Origin: Pedobacter sp. Leaf170
GTDB lineage: Bacteria; Bacteroidota; Bacteroidia; Sphingobacteriales; Sphingobacteriaceae
DNA length: 64,000 bases
Direction of reading: 5' to 3'
Assembly: GCF_920984665.1 (NCBI RefSeq)
Contig: NZ_CAKLBP010000002.1
Location: forward strand, 620,001 to 684,000
A model generated the notes under the pieces. The model was given only the letters and a program-made list of their open reading frames with translations. It did not search any database and had not been told where the DNA came from. The first letter of the stretch is position 1, and each line of letters begins with the position of its first letter. Below are positions 8,960 through 17,746 of the stretch, one piece after another. A program made the translations under genes and the position numbers.

Positions 8960-9937
8960 ATGCTTAAACACATTCTAATCCTTTTTACATTAATTTTTTG
9001 TGCAGATTTTGCCTTTGCACAGCAAATTTCACCCGTAAAGGATAGTGTTTCAGTAGCTAAATATAGTTATAGAAGATATAGAGTTGATTCTGCAACTTTA
9101 GCAAAACAAAAGTTTGTAACGGATTCTATCATTCGCCATACGTGGGTATTAGCAGATAGTGCCATAAATAAAAATGCCTTAATTGATAGCGTTCAAAAAG
9201 AATATCTGTTTCCAACCCTTGATTTACGTGCCTGGCAACTTAAATACAAAGATTTTAAGAAAAAGGAAAATCCATACCAATTAGGTAAATCTATACCAAA
9301 AGGAAATGTTTATCTTCTTGGTTTTATATTTATCATGTTAGTTGTGTTTGCTATTTTGAAGAATGCTTTTTCAAAACAACTATCGGCAATAGTACAGTCT
9401 TTTTTTAGTAATCGTATTTTAAACAACATCAATAAGGAAGATAACTTATTTAGTTCCTGGCCCTTTTTACTTTTATTTATACAATTCGGATTCATTTTAG
9501 GAATGTTTTTCTTTCTCGTTGCACAGTATTATAATATGTATCAGGCAATGGATGGTTTTAAATTTTTCTTCTCTATATCTCTGATAATTATTGTTTTTTA
9601 TGCCTTAAAACTTTTGATTTTAAGATTCTTAGGTTTTCTGTTTAACATGCAGAAACCAGTAGGAGAGTACATTTCTATATTATATTTAAGTTATTTTAAT
9701 GCTTCATTATTGTTTATTCCTCTAGTTGTAGCATTTGCCTTATCGCCTTTGAAATATGGCGCCATATACATCGGGATTGCCATTCTCCTGCTGGTAATTA
9801 TATTTGCTTTTCAGCTACTTAGGGCGGGTATCACCATACTCTCAAATAATAAGTTTTCTAAAATGCATTTATTTTTGTACTTTTGCGCCCTCGAAATATG
9901 TCCTATTTTAATACTAATTAAAACGATAGGGCTGTAG
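8960..9937 (+). CDS. DUF4271 family membrane protein
   Basis: A 325-residue protein with a signal peptide (about 1-20, FAFAQ) and a periplasmic segment of about 100 residues. Six or seven transmembrane helices then begin near residue 117 (YLLGFIFIMLVVFAIL). The layout fits DUF4271, a Bacteroidota family without known activity. It is followed after 15 nt by hemD, so the two are almost certainly co-transcribed. Whether it helps heme synthesis or secretion is not shown by sequence. Confidence 0.78.
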   Translation: MLKHILILFTLIFCADFAFAQQISPVKDSVSVAKYSYRRYRVDSATLAKQKFVTDSIIRHTWVLADSAINKNALIDSVQKEYLFPTLDLRAWQLKYKDFKKKENPYQLGKSIPKGNVYLLGFIFIMLVVFAILKNAFSKQLSAIVQSFFSNRILNNINKEDNLFSSWPFLLLFIQFGFILGMFFFLVAQYYNMYQAMDGFKFFFSISLIIIVFYALKLLILRFLGFLFNMQKPVGEYISILYLSYFNASLLFIPLVVAFALSPLKYGAIYIGIAILLLVIIFAFQLLRAGITILSNNKFSKMHLFLYFCALEICPILILIKTIGL

Positions 9938-9952
9938 CAGAAATAAAGGAAA

Positions 9953-10723
9953 ATGCAAGAAAACAACGACTCTAGAATCCGTAAAGTAAAAAGTATTTTA
10001 GTTACTCTACCGAAACCTGAAACTGAAAAATCTCCTTACTATGATTTGGCTAAAAAGCATAATTTAAAAGTCGATTTTAGGTCCTTTATTCACGTTGAAG
10101 GCGTGCCTGCAAGAGATTTCAGAAAGGATAAGATTAACCTTGCGGATTTTACAGCTGTAATTTTCACAAGCAGGAATGCCGCAGATCATTTTTTCAGAAT
10201 TTGTGAAGAAATGCGTTATGATGTTCCTGCCGAACTTAAATATTTCTGCTTATCTGAAACAATTGCTTTATATCTTCAAAAGTACATCCAATACCGTAAA
10301 CGTAAAATCTTTTTTGGTAAGCAAACTGCTGCAGATTTAGCAGAAGTTTTAAAAAAGCATGCTAACGAGAAATTTTTGTATCCTTGTTCTGATGTAGCAA
10401 CTGAAGATACGATGAAATTTCTGGAGAAAAGCGGTTATGATTTTACACCTGCTGTTTTATTTAGAACTGTGGTGAGCGACCTATCTGACCTTGCTGAGGT
10501 TTTTTATGACGTAATTGCATTTTTTAGCCCATCTAGTATTCAATCCCTATTCAAAAATTTTCCCAACTTTAAACAGAACAATACCCGTATTGCCGCGTTT
10601 GGAGTAAATACGAGCAAAGCTGTAACCGATATGGGTTTAGTTGTTGATATTGCTGCGCCAACTCCTGGAGTACCTTCAATGACAATGGCCATTGAGAATT
10701 ACATCAAAGTTTCGAATAAATAA
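9953..10723 (+). CDS. hemD: Uroporphyrinogen-III synthase
   Basis: This 256-residue protein is a HemD-type enzyme that closes and flips hydroxymethylbilane to uroporphyrinogen III. KSILVTLPKPETEKSPYYDLAKK shows the usual two-domain start; key parts are FTSRNAADHFF (about 71-81), VIAFFSPSSIQSLFKNF in the second domain and RIAAFGVNTSKAV near the end. Length is normal. It follows the DUF4271 gene by 15 nt. The gldK operon begins 222 nt later. Confidence 0.85.
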   Translation: MQENNDSRIRKVKSILVTLPKPETEKSPYYDLAKKHNLKVDFRSFIHVEGVPARDFRKDKINLADFTAVIFTSRNAADHFFRICEEMRYDVPAELKYFCLSETIALYLQKYIQYRKRKIFFGKQTAADLAEVLKKHANEKFLYPCSDVATEDTMKFLEKSGYDFTPAVLFRTVVSDLSDLAEVFYDVIAFFSPSSIQSLFKNFPNFKQNNTRIAAFGVNTSKAVTDMGLVVDIAAPTPGVPSMTMAIENYIKVSNK

Positions 10724-10945
10724 AAAATAATCCCTATATTTTTTTAATTAGTAATAATAAACCGCAACTTTTTGAGTTATAGCAGGATAACGTCTTGTTT
10801 GTAACGGAAATATTAGGTCTGAGACGTTTGAAAAACTGTTCTTATACCCATATTAATGAGGTTTCGTGTAAATTTCTTGCTTTTATTATTTATTTAAATG
10901 ATTTTTGATACAATTCCTAATTGTGTTTTTACACTATAAAAAAAT

Positions 10946-12274
10946 ATGAAGAAAATTTACCTTCTGTCTATATTGGCTGTGACAGTATTGCTTGCTAGCT
11001 GTGGTCATGGTGGCCAAGGTGAGCTTGTTGGCTCTTACAACCGTAAATTTAAGAATCAAAGAATTCCATTAGGTATGGTTTATATTCCACCAGGGCATAC
11101 ACCACTTGGTGGTTCTGATGAGGATATTACCTTCTCTCAAGCCGGACCAAGCAGAATGACTACCATTCCTGCTTTCTTTATGGATCAAACTGAAATTTCT
11201 AATGCTGAGTATCGCCAATTTACTAAATGGGTTCGCGATTCGATTGCTATTGTTGCAATGGGTTATCCGCAACAATATATGATGACTCAAAAAGGTGCAG
11301 CAGCTAATGCATTGGGCGGTGAAAAATATATTGATTGGAAAAAGGTCGGTAATGGCTCGGGCATTTGGAGCGGTAAAGGGAAAGGTGCGAATGCTGCTAA
11401 TGCAAGTCAGCTGGATAATATGTACTATTCTGGCTTAGATGCTTTACCAGGTAAAAAGGAAATTGATGTTCGCAAACTTGAATACGCTTACGGCATATTA
11501 AATTTTGATAAAGCTGCTATTGGACATAAAGATCCTAACAGCAAGCGTCAGGATTATATTGATAGGTATACCATTGCGGTTTATCCGGATACAATGGTTT
11601 GGAAAACAGATTATTCATATTCGCAAAATGATCCAATGGTTAGAGGTTATTTTAACCATCCATCTTATGACGATTATCCGGTTACAGGTGTTAGCTGGGA
11701 GCAAACACAAGCTTTTGCACATTGGCGTACACAATTATACCAAGGCGTAGCTTCTGCCAGAAAGATGCCTGCTAATGCAAGAGCAGATTACAGGTTGCCA
11801 TCAGAATCTGAATTTGAATATGCAGCAAGGGGTGGTAATACAAAAACTAAATATCCATGGGGCGGTCCATACATCAGAAATACTAAAGGATGCTTACAGG
11901 CTAACTTTAAACCTGGTCGTGGAGATTACTCTAGCGATGGTGGTATTTATACAGTCGGTGTTCGTTCTTATTTCCCTAATGATTACGGTTTGTATAATAT
12001 GGCTGGTAATGTGGCCGAGTGGACACAAACCGCTTATAACAAATCAGCGGCGCCACTTTTACATGATTTAAGCCCTAACTTTACTTATGTTGCCGGAAAA
12101 GAAGATAGCAAATATTTAAAACGTAAAGTGGTTAAAGGTGGATCATGGAAAGATACAGGCTATTTCTTACAGAATGCGGTATCAACTTATGAATATCAAG
12201 ACCAACAAAGATCTTACATAGGTTTCAGATGTGTATCATCATTATATGGTACAGATTTAAGAAATCGTAACTAA
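10946..12274 (+). CDS. gldK: Type IX secretion / gliding lipoprotein GldK (PorK)
   Basis: This 442-residue lipoprotein has its lipobox LASC at 16-19 and a formylglycine-generating-enzyme-like domain spanning most of the chain. Typical pieces are FMDQTEISNAEYRQF, YPVTGVSWEQ, RLPSESEFEYAARGG, GNVAEWTQ and VVKGGSWKD. In GldK the domain is structural: with GldN it forms the periplasmic ring under the outer membrane in type IX secretion. First gene of gldKLMN; 49 nt separate it from gldL. A 222-nt AT-rich leader precedes it, with no convincing promoter consensus. GldJ is a related paralogue but would not precede gldL. Confidence 0.93.
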   Translation: MKKIYLLSILAVTVLLASCGHGGQGELVGSYNRKFKNQRIPLGMVYIPPGHTPLGGSDEDITFSQAGPSRMTTIPAFFMDQTEISNAEYRQFTKWVRDSIAIVAMGYPQQYMMTQKGAAANALGGEKYIDWKKVGNGSGIWSGKGKGANAANASQLDNMYYSGLDALPGKKEIDVRKLEYAYGILNFDKAAIGHKDPNSKRQDYIDRYTIAVYPDTMVWKTDYSYSQNDPMVRGYFNHPSYDDYPVTGVSWEQTQAFAHWRTQLYQGVASARKMPANARADYRLPSESEFEYAARGGNTKTKYPWGGPYIRNTKGCLQANFKPGRGDYSSDGGIYTVGVRSYFPNDYGLYNMAGNVAEWTQTAYNKSAAPLLHDLSPNFTYVAGKEDSKYLKRKVVKGGSWKDTGYFLQNAVSTYEYQDQQRSYIGFRCVSSLYGTDLRNRN

Positions 12275-12323
12275 CAATTCAAACAAACTAAAAACTAAAG
12301 AAAAACATTTTAAGAAATTTTTT

Positions 12324-13133
12324 ATGGCAGCAAAGAAACAACCAAGTTGGTTACACGTAGCGATTTCATGGGGAGCAAGTGTTGTAATTATCGGAGCATT
12401 ATTTAAAATATTGCACCTGGGCGGAATATTGGGTAACTATATGATTGGTGCAGGCTTAGGTATTGAGGCTTTATTGTTCTTTTTAACCGGATTTTTCCCG
12501 CCAGAACCAGAACCAGCATGGGAAAGAGTTTATCCGGAATTGAGGGAAGATTTTAAAGGAGAGTTGCCTGTTGCTTCAGCTAGACCACAAGCGGTAGCAG
12601 TTTCTGCTCCAACGTCAGCAGCTTTAGATAAAATGTTAGCTGATGCAAAGGTTGGTCCTGAATTAATTGAAAGCTTAGGTAACGGTTTACGCACATTTGG
12701 CGATAAAGTAGCGGCTATTTCAAATGTAGCTGATGCTTCTACTGCAACAAACGAATTTACAAGTAAAGTAAAAACTGCTTCTGCAGGATTTGATAATTTA
12801 AGCGTTTCTTTTGAAAAGGCTACCGCTAATTTAAAAGCTATGGGCGATAATAGTGTTAATGCTCAGGCTTATCACGATCAGGTTAACAACTTAGCTAAAA
12901 ACTTATCTGCTTTAAACGCAGTTTACGAATTAGAGTTACAAGATTCTTCTGCACACTTAAAATCGATGAACAAATTCTATTCAAACTTATCACTTACCAT
13001 GCAAAACTTTAACGAATCGATGGAAGATTCGAAACAGTTTAAAGAAGAAGTAAATAAGTTGGCTAAGAACTTATCATCACTTAATGCCATTTATGGTAAC
13101 ATGCTTTCGGCTATGAACAGCCCAAGAGTTTAA
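12324..13133 (+). CDS. gldL: Gliding motor / type IX secretion inner-membrane protein GldL (PorL)
   Basis: A 269-residue protein with two N-terminal membrane helices (about 10-31 and 37-57) and a long helical cytoplasmic tail. Glu48 in GAGLGIEALLFF matches the buried glutamate that is important for proton-driven rotation in known GldL. GldL with GldM makes the motor that powers secretion and gliding. The tail contains a repeated segment (LAKNLSALNAVYE and LAKNLSSLNAIYG). The gene sits 49 nt after gldK and 40 nt before gldM. Confidence 0.94.
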   Translation: MAAKKQPSWLHVAISWGASVVIIGALFKILHLGGILGNYMIGAGLGIEALLFFLTGFFPPEPEPAWERVYPELREDFKGELPVASARPQAVAVSAPTSAALDKMLADAKVGPELIESLGNGLRTFGDKVAAISNVADASTATNEFTSKVKTASAGFDNLSVSFEKATANLKAMGDNSVNAQAYHDQVNNLAKNLSALNAVYELELQDSSAHLKSMNKFYSNLSLTMQNFNESMEDSKQFKEEVNKLAKNLSSLNAIYGNMLSAMNSPRV

Positions 13134-13173
13134 TTATTTTAATTTTAACTTAATTAGAAAAGCTACATAAGAA

Positions 13174-14709
13174 ATGGCAGGCGGAAAAGAAACAACGAGG
13201 CAGCGGATGATCAATATCATGTATTTGGTATTGTTGGCTATGCTTGCCCTTAACGTATCAGACACAATATTAGATGCCTTCAAAAACATCAACGATAGTT
13301 TAGATACTTCAAAAAATAATGTTAATACAAGTATTGAACAACTTTTTTCATCTTTCGAAAATTCAAAATTAAAGGAAGAACCAGCAAGAGCGCAACCTAT
13401 TTATGATAAAGCTAAACAGGCAAAAGCAGCGGCTGATGATTTGAACAATTACATCGAAAGTATTAAGAAGAAATTTACAGTTGCCGGCGATGGTATAAAT
13501 CCCGAAACTGGTGATTTAACCAACAGAGATAATCAGGATATTTCTCCAAGTATCATGATAAATCAAAAAGAAGGCGCAAAACTTAAGGATAAAATTAATG
13601 CAACCCGCGAGAAATTAATTTCTTTGCTCGATGCACAGGATAGAGCCTCGGTTACGTTTTCTTTAGAGGCTAAAGATCCGGCTAGAAAAAGAAAAGGAAA
13701 CTGGGAAGAAACACTTTTTGGTGAAGGTACGCCATTAACTGCTGCAATGACCATTTTAACTAAACTTCAAACAGATACTAAAAACGCTGAAGCTGAAGTG
13801 GTAAAAAAGTTATTCGGAAATATGGATAAGGCTATTGTTAACATTGATAAGTTTGCGGCTGTTGCAGTTGCGCCAACTTCTTATGTTATTCAAGGTCAGC
13901 CCTACACTGCAGAGGTATTTTTAACTGCAAGCGATTCAAGATCGAACCCTGATATTAGCGTTGGTGGCGGTAAGCTGAATGTAAAAGAAGGTAAGGGAAC
14001 TTACACTGGTGGTACTGGTAGTGTAGGTGTTTTCAAGTGGGTTGGAACAATCCGTGTGCGCCAAACTGATGGTCAGATTAAAGAATACAAAACACCTGAA
14101 CAAACATATCAGGTTGCAAAACCTTCTGCAAGCGTTTCATCAGATAAAATGAATGTAATTTATGCAGGTATTCCGAATCCGTTCTCTGTATCTGCTGCAG
14201 GTTTTCCATTAGAAAGTGTTAATGCTAGTGCATCAGGTGCATCTATGAGTAAAGTTGGTGCTGGTAAGTATAACGTACTTGCAAGTGGTTCGCTGGTTGG
14301 TTCAGAAGTTTCAATAAATGTTACCGCATCAAATGCAGGTAAAACGGTAAGCTTAGGCTCTCAAAAATTTAGAGTTAAAGCTATTCCTGCTCCAATTGCA
14401 AAAGTTGGTGGTAGAATTGGTGGAGATGTTTCTTCAGTACAATTAAAAAGTGAAACAGAAATTGAAGCAGATTTGGATGATTTCCCATTTGATGTTTCTT
14501 TTAAAATTTTAAGATATAAAATAACAGTAATTAAACCACGCTCTGAAGCGGTTACGATAGCAGGTAGCGGCGGTAATTTTGCTGGTGCTGTTAAAAGTGC
14601 GATGAATGCAATAACACCGGGCTCAAAAGTTTTCTTTGATGATATTGTATCTCAGGGACCAGATGGCCGTCAGAAAATTTTGCCTTCGGTTTCATTTAAC
14701 GTTAAATAA
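13174..14709 (+). CDS. gldM: Gliding motor / type IX secretion protein GldM (PorM)
   Basis: A 511-residue protein with one N-terminal membrane helix (about 12-30, MINIMYLVLLAMLALN) that packs into the GldL ring. The rest is a long periplasmic stalk: a helical domain to about residue 220 and then Ig-like beta domains with the usual TYQVAKPSASVS and NPFSVSAAG stretches. The C-terminus contacts the GldK-GldN ring. Length matches the family. It ends 7 nt before the real gldN start. Confidence 0.94.
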   Translation: MAGGKETTRQRMINIMYLVLLAMLALNVSDTILDAFKNINDSLDTSKNNVNTSIEQLFSSFENSKLKEEPARAQPIYDKAKQAKAAADDLNNYIESIKKKFTVAGDGINPETGDLTNRDNQDISPSIMINQKEGAKLKDKINATREKLISLLDAQDRASVTFSLEAKDPARKRKGNWEETLFGEGTPLTAAMTILTKLQTDTKNAEAEVVKKLFGNMDKAIVNIDKFAAVAVAPTSYVIQGQPYTAEVFLTASDSRSNPDISVGGGKLNVKEGKGTYTGGTGSVGVFKWVGTIRVRQTDGQIKEYKTPEQTYQVAKPSASVSSDKMNVIYAGIPNPFSVSAAGFPLESVNASASGASMSKVGAGKYNVLASGSLVGSEVSINVTASNAGKTVSLGSQKFRVKAIPAPIAKVGGRIGGDVSSVQLKSETEIEADLDDFPFDVSFKILRYKITVIKPRSEAVTIAGSGGNFAGAVKSAMNAITPGSKVFFDDIVSQGPDGRQKILPSVSFNVK

Positions 14710-14716
14710 TAAAACG

Positions 14717-15622
14717 ATGAAAAGGATTATAAGCTTTGCGGTTTTAGTTTTATCAACAGGTTTAGTTTACGCTCAAACGCCTTTAAAGAAAAAGGCGCCG
14801 GTGCAGCAATCAACGAGTAATGTTGTTACTCCTGTAGATTCAACCAAAAAAGTTTCAGTTAAAAAGAAACTTAAGGTGCCACCAAAAGATGGTTTCTATG
14901 CCCGTAAAGATATTGATAGTACGGAAATGGTACCTTTTGCAGATGTGCGTGAAGAGGATGTTTTTTATGCAAAACGTATCTGGAGAGAGATTGATTTAAG
15001 AGATACGGTGAATTCAGTTTTAAAATCACCTAAATCTAGATTAATTGATGTTTTAATTGCTTCAATCAAGGCAGAAGAATTAACAGCCTATGCGCCAATT
15101 GATAGTGTTTTAAACGAAGATGATGCCTTTCATATGCCTTTAAGTGCAGATTCTGCTGCAAGAAATGCGCTTGGAACATCAGAGGTTTCTAACAATAAAA
15201 CAGGTACAGTAACTACTGTTGTTAATGATTTCAATCCTGAATCATTCTTAAAGTTTAGAGTTAAAGAGGATTGGATTTTTGATACAAAACGCGGAATTTT
15301 CGAACCTCGTATTGTTGGTATAGCGCCTTTAAAATTCAATGAAATTTCTAAAGTTTGGCAGCCGGTATTTTGGGTAAGTTACGATGAGTTAAGACCGATT
15401 ATCGCTCACAAACGATTGATAAATACCAATAACGATGCATCAACCTTGAGTTTCGATGATTTTTTTATCCGCAGATTATTTAGCAGTTATATTGTTAAAG
15501 AATCTAACCCGGGTGATAATAAACTGAGGGATATTATTTCAGACCCAAGAGAAAGATTGATGGAATCTGAAAGAATTAAAAAAGCTGTTCTTGATTACGA
15601 GCAAGGACTTTGGGAATACTAA
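14717..15622 (+). CDS. gldN: Gliding / type IX secretion protein GldN (PorN)
   Basis: This 301-residue periplasmic protein has a signal peptide (1-20, MKRIISFAVLVLSTGLVYAQ). It contains the GldN domain with VFYAKRIWREIDLRDTVN, WIFDTKRGIFEPRIVGIAP and a C-terminal ESERIKKAVLDYEQGLWEY. It pairs with GldK in the periplasmic ring. The reading frame stays open to 14636, but I choose ATG 14717. It begins the signal peptide and follows gldM by 7 nt, while the longer version would run deep into gldM. A terminator follows directly. Confidence 0.93.
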   Translation: MKRIISFAVLVLSTGLVYAQTPLKKKAPVQQSTSNVVTPVDSTKKVSVKKKLKVPPKDGFYARKDIDSTEMVPFADVREEDVFYAKRIWREIDLRDTVNSVLKSPKSRLIDVLIASIKAEELTAYAPIDSVLNEDDAFHMPLSADSAARNALGTSEVSNNKTGTVTTVVNDFNPESFLKFRVKEDWIFDTKRGIFEPRIVGIAPLKFNEISKVWQPVFWVSYDELRPIIAHKRLINTNNDASTLSFDDFFIRRLFSSYIVKESNPGDNKLRDIISDPRERLMESERIKKAVLDYEQGLWEY

Positions 15623-15626
15623 AAAA

Positions 15627-15665
15627 GCAAAAGGCTTCGACTCAACATCGAAGCCTTTTTTTTGG
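15627..15665 (+). terminator. Intrinsic terminator of gldKLMN
   Basis: AAGGCTTCGA (15631-15640) pairs perfectly with TCGAAGCCTT (15648-15657) around a 7-nt loop, followed by a T-run. It starts 5 nt after the gldN stop and could also serve as a barrier to uvrC read-through from the right. Confidence 0.92.
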
Positions 15666-15745
15666 CCTATTCTTATTGCAAGGCATGAACAATCTTAAAT
15701 ATGGTTACTTCTTGCCTTTTCGCTATTGATAAAATTTAAGGTGCT

Positions 15746-17548
15746 TTACGCTTCCTTAAAATATTCTAAAAGTGTTACCGTTTGTTTTTTGTTCAAAACT
15801 TCCGAAAGTTCTTTCTCTGTAGCTTCTCGTATCTTCTTTACAGATTTGAAATGCTTCAGTAATTTATTAGCGGTAGTTTTTCCAATGCCTTCAATTTGAT
15901 CCAGTTCTGTCTTTAATGTGCCTTGATCGCGTTTTTTTCTGTGGAAGGTAATTCCAAAACGGTGGGCTTCATCTCGTAACTGTTGAATAATTTTCAGAGT
16001 TTCAGATTTTTTATCCAAATAAAGCGGATATGAATCGCCGGGATAAAATAACTCTTCTAATCTTTTAGCAATGCCAATAACAGTAACCTTGTTGTAAATA
16101 CCCAAGTTTTTTAAACTTTTAACTGCCGATGATAGCTGCCCTTTACCACCGTCAATAATGATAAGTTGAGGTAGAGGCTGGTCTTCTTCTAACATGCGTC
16201 TATAGCGCCTAAAAACGGCTTCTTCCATGGTTGCAAAATCATTCGGACCTTCAACGGTTTTAACATTAAAGTGGCGGTAATCTTTTTTAGAAGGTTTTGC
16301 ATCTTTAAAAACCACAATTGCCGAAACCGGATACTTACCTTGAAAGTTAGAGTTATCAAAACATTCTATATGACGAGGTAATTGCGTTAAACGCAAATCC
16401 TTTTGCATTGTGGTTAAAATGCGATCAACCCTTAAATCTGGGTTAAGTTTTTCGTATTGATTTAATTTTTCCTTTTTAAAGAATAGTACGTTTTTTTGAG
16501 AAAGTTCGAGTAGTTTCTTTTTCTCACCTAATTTCGGAACGGTGAATTTTAGATTATCATCTTCTAAAGAAAGCTCAAAGGGTACAATAATTTCTTTAGA
16601 TGTACTGTTAAATTTGGTTCTAAAATCTAGCATCGCTAATGTTAAAATCTCATCATCACTTTCATCCAATTGTTTTTTAACCTCTATGGTTTGCGTTTGA
16701 ATGATTGTACCATTCATCACTTTTAGGTAATTCACAAAAGCATAACGCTCATCCGATGCAATACTCACTACATCAACATTGGTTATAGCGCTATTAACAA
16801 CCGTAGATTTACTTTGGTATTTTTCTAATACTTCTAATCTTCTGGCGTATTGATGTGCCTGTTCAAAGTTTAATTCTTCTGATGCTTTTTTTATTACACC
16901 TTTAACATCGCGGATAACATTAACGATTTTACCGTTTAAAATTTCTTTAATCTCGCCAATATTTTTATCATAGTCGGCTTCACTTTGTAATGCCTGGCAA
17001 GGTCCTTTACAGTTTCCAATCTGATACTCCAGGCAAACTTTAAACTTTCCTTCAGCAATATTTTTCTCGTTTAAAGGTAAATTACAGGTACGTAAAGTGT
17101 AGGTTTCCTTAATTAAGTCGAGTATGGTATGCATCATACCAATCGAGCCATAAGGTCCAAAATAAGTTGAACCGTCTTTTATAACTTTTCTGGTCCAATA
17201 TATACGAGGGAAGTGCTCATTTTTTACAATTATCCAGGGGTAGGTTTTATCGTCCTTTAAGTTAATATTAAACTTTGGCTGATGCTTTTTAATTAAGCTA
17301 TTTTCGAGTAACCAGGCATCAATTTCTGTATCAACAATGGTAAAAGTTATCTTCCTGATGCGAGAAACCAGCACTCTAGTTTTACCGTTAAACTGGCTTT
17401 TATCGGTATTAAAGTAAGATCCAACGCGATTTCTTAAATCTTTGGCCTTGCCAATATACATCAGCTTCCCTTCAGCATCCCAGTATTGATACACCCCAGG
17501 TTTGTGGGGTATTGCCGTTAGTGCTGTTTTATGGTCGAAACTGCTCAT
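15746..17548 (-). CDS. uvrC: Excinuclease ABC subunit C
   Basis: A 600-residue UvrC that makes both incisions in nucleotide excision repair. The GIY-YIG nuclease covers about 14-93 (PGVYQYWDAEGKLMYIGKAK). The UVR/UvrB contact region lies near 200-240, the RNase H-like C-terminal nuclease about 375-530 (IECFDNSNFQGKYPVSAIVV; IIIDGGKGQL), and helix-hairpin-helix repeats occupy about 545-600. Complete length. Its start lies 197 nt from the PBP gene, and the gap is filled by a family D repeat. Confidence 0.96.
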   Translation of the reverse strand: MSSFDHKTALTAIPHKPGVYQYWDAEGKLMYIGKAKDLRNRVGSYFNTDKSQFNGKTRVLVSRIRKITFTIVDTEIDAWLLENSLIKKHQPKFNINLKDDKTYPWIIVKNEHFPRIYWTRKVIKDGSTYFGPYGSIGMMHTILDLIKETYTLRTCNLPLNEKNIAEGKFKVCLEYQIGNCKGPCQALQSEADYDKNIGEIKEILNGKIVNVIRDVKGVIKKASEELNFEQAHQYARRLEVLEKYQSKSTVVNSAITNVDVVSIASDERYAFVNYLKVMNGTIIQTQTIEVKKQLDESDDEILTLAMLDFRTKFNSTSKEIIVPFELSLEDDNLKFTVPKLGEKKKLLELSQKNVLFFKKEKLNQYEKLNPDLRVDRILTTMQKDLRLTQLPRHIECFDNSNFQGKYPVSAIVVFKDAKPSKKDYRHFNVKTVEGPNDFATMEEAVFRRYRRMLEEDQPLPQLIIIDGGKGQLSSAVKSLKNLGIYNKVTVIGIAKRLEELFYPGDSYPLYLDKKSETLKIIQQLRDEAHRFGITFHRKKRDQGTLKTELDQIEGIGKTTANKLLKHFKSVKKIREATEKELSEVLNKKQTVTLLEYFKEA

Positions 17549-17591
17549 TAATATTTTTATGGGATTTTGTAATGTGCTTTAATAAAATTTT

Positions 17592-17746
17592 GGGCGTGCC
17601 CCCAAGCTGCGCAAGGGGTCAGGCTATTCGCTTCAAGTCCGCACCCGATAAAACCTGTGAAACAAGAAAGCAGACCTTTTAAAAATTTTAGGCAGAGCTT
17701 AAATCGGGTTTGCGGGCTTTTACGCTGCTATCCTTCACGCAAAACC
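17592..17746 (+). repeat. Structured intergenic repeat, family D, copy 2
   Basis: The element starts GGGCGTGCCCCCAAGCTGCG, has AAGGGGTCAGGCTATTCGCT and ends GCTGCTATCCTTCACGCAAAA. It shares the start, centre and end with 115-250. It stops at the minus-strand stop codon of the penicillin-binding protein gene (the stop is 17746-17748), so the 3' end of that gene abuts the repeat. The core differs between copies. Confidence 0.65.

Noticed and set aside
10946..12274. A true formylglycine-generating enzyme or GldJ instead of GldK
   Set aside because: The lipobox and the direct link to gldL, gldM and gldN point to GldK; GldJ genes are usually elsewhere.
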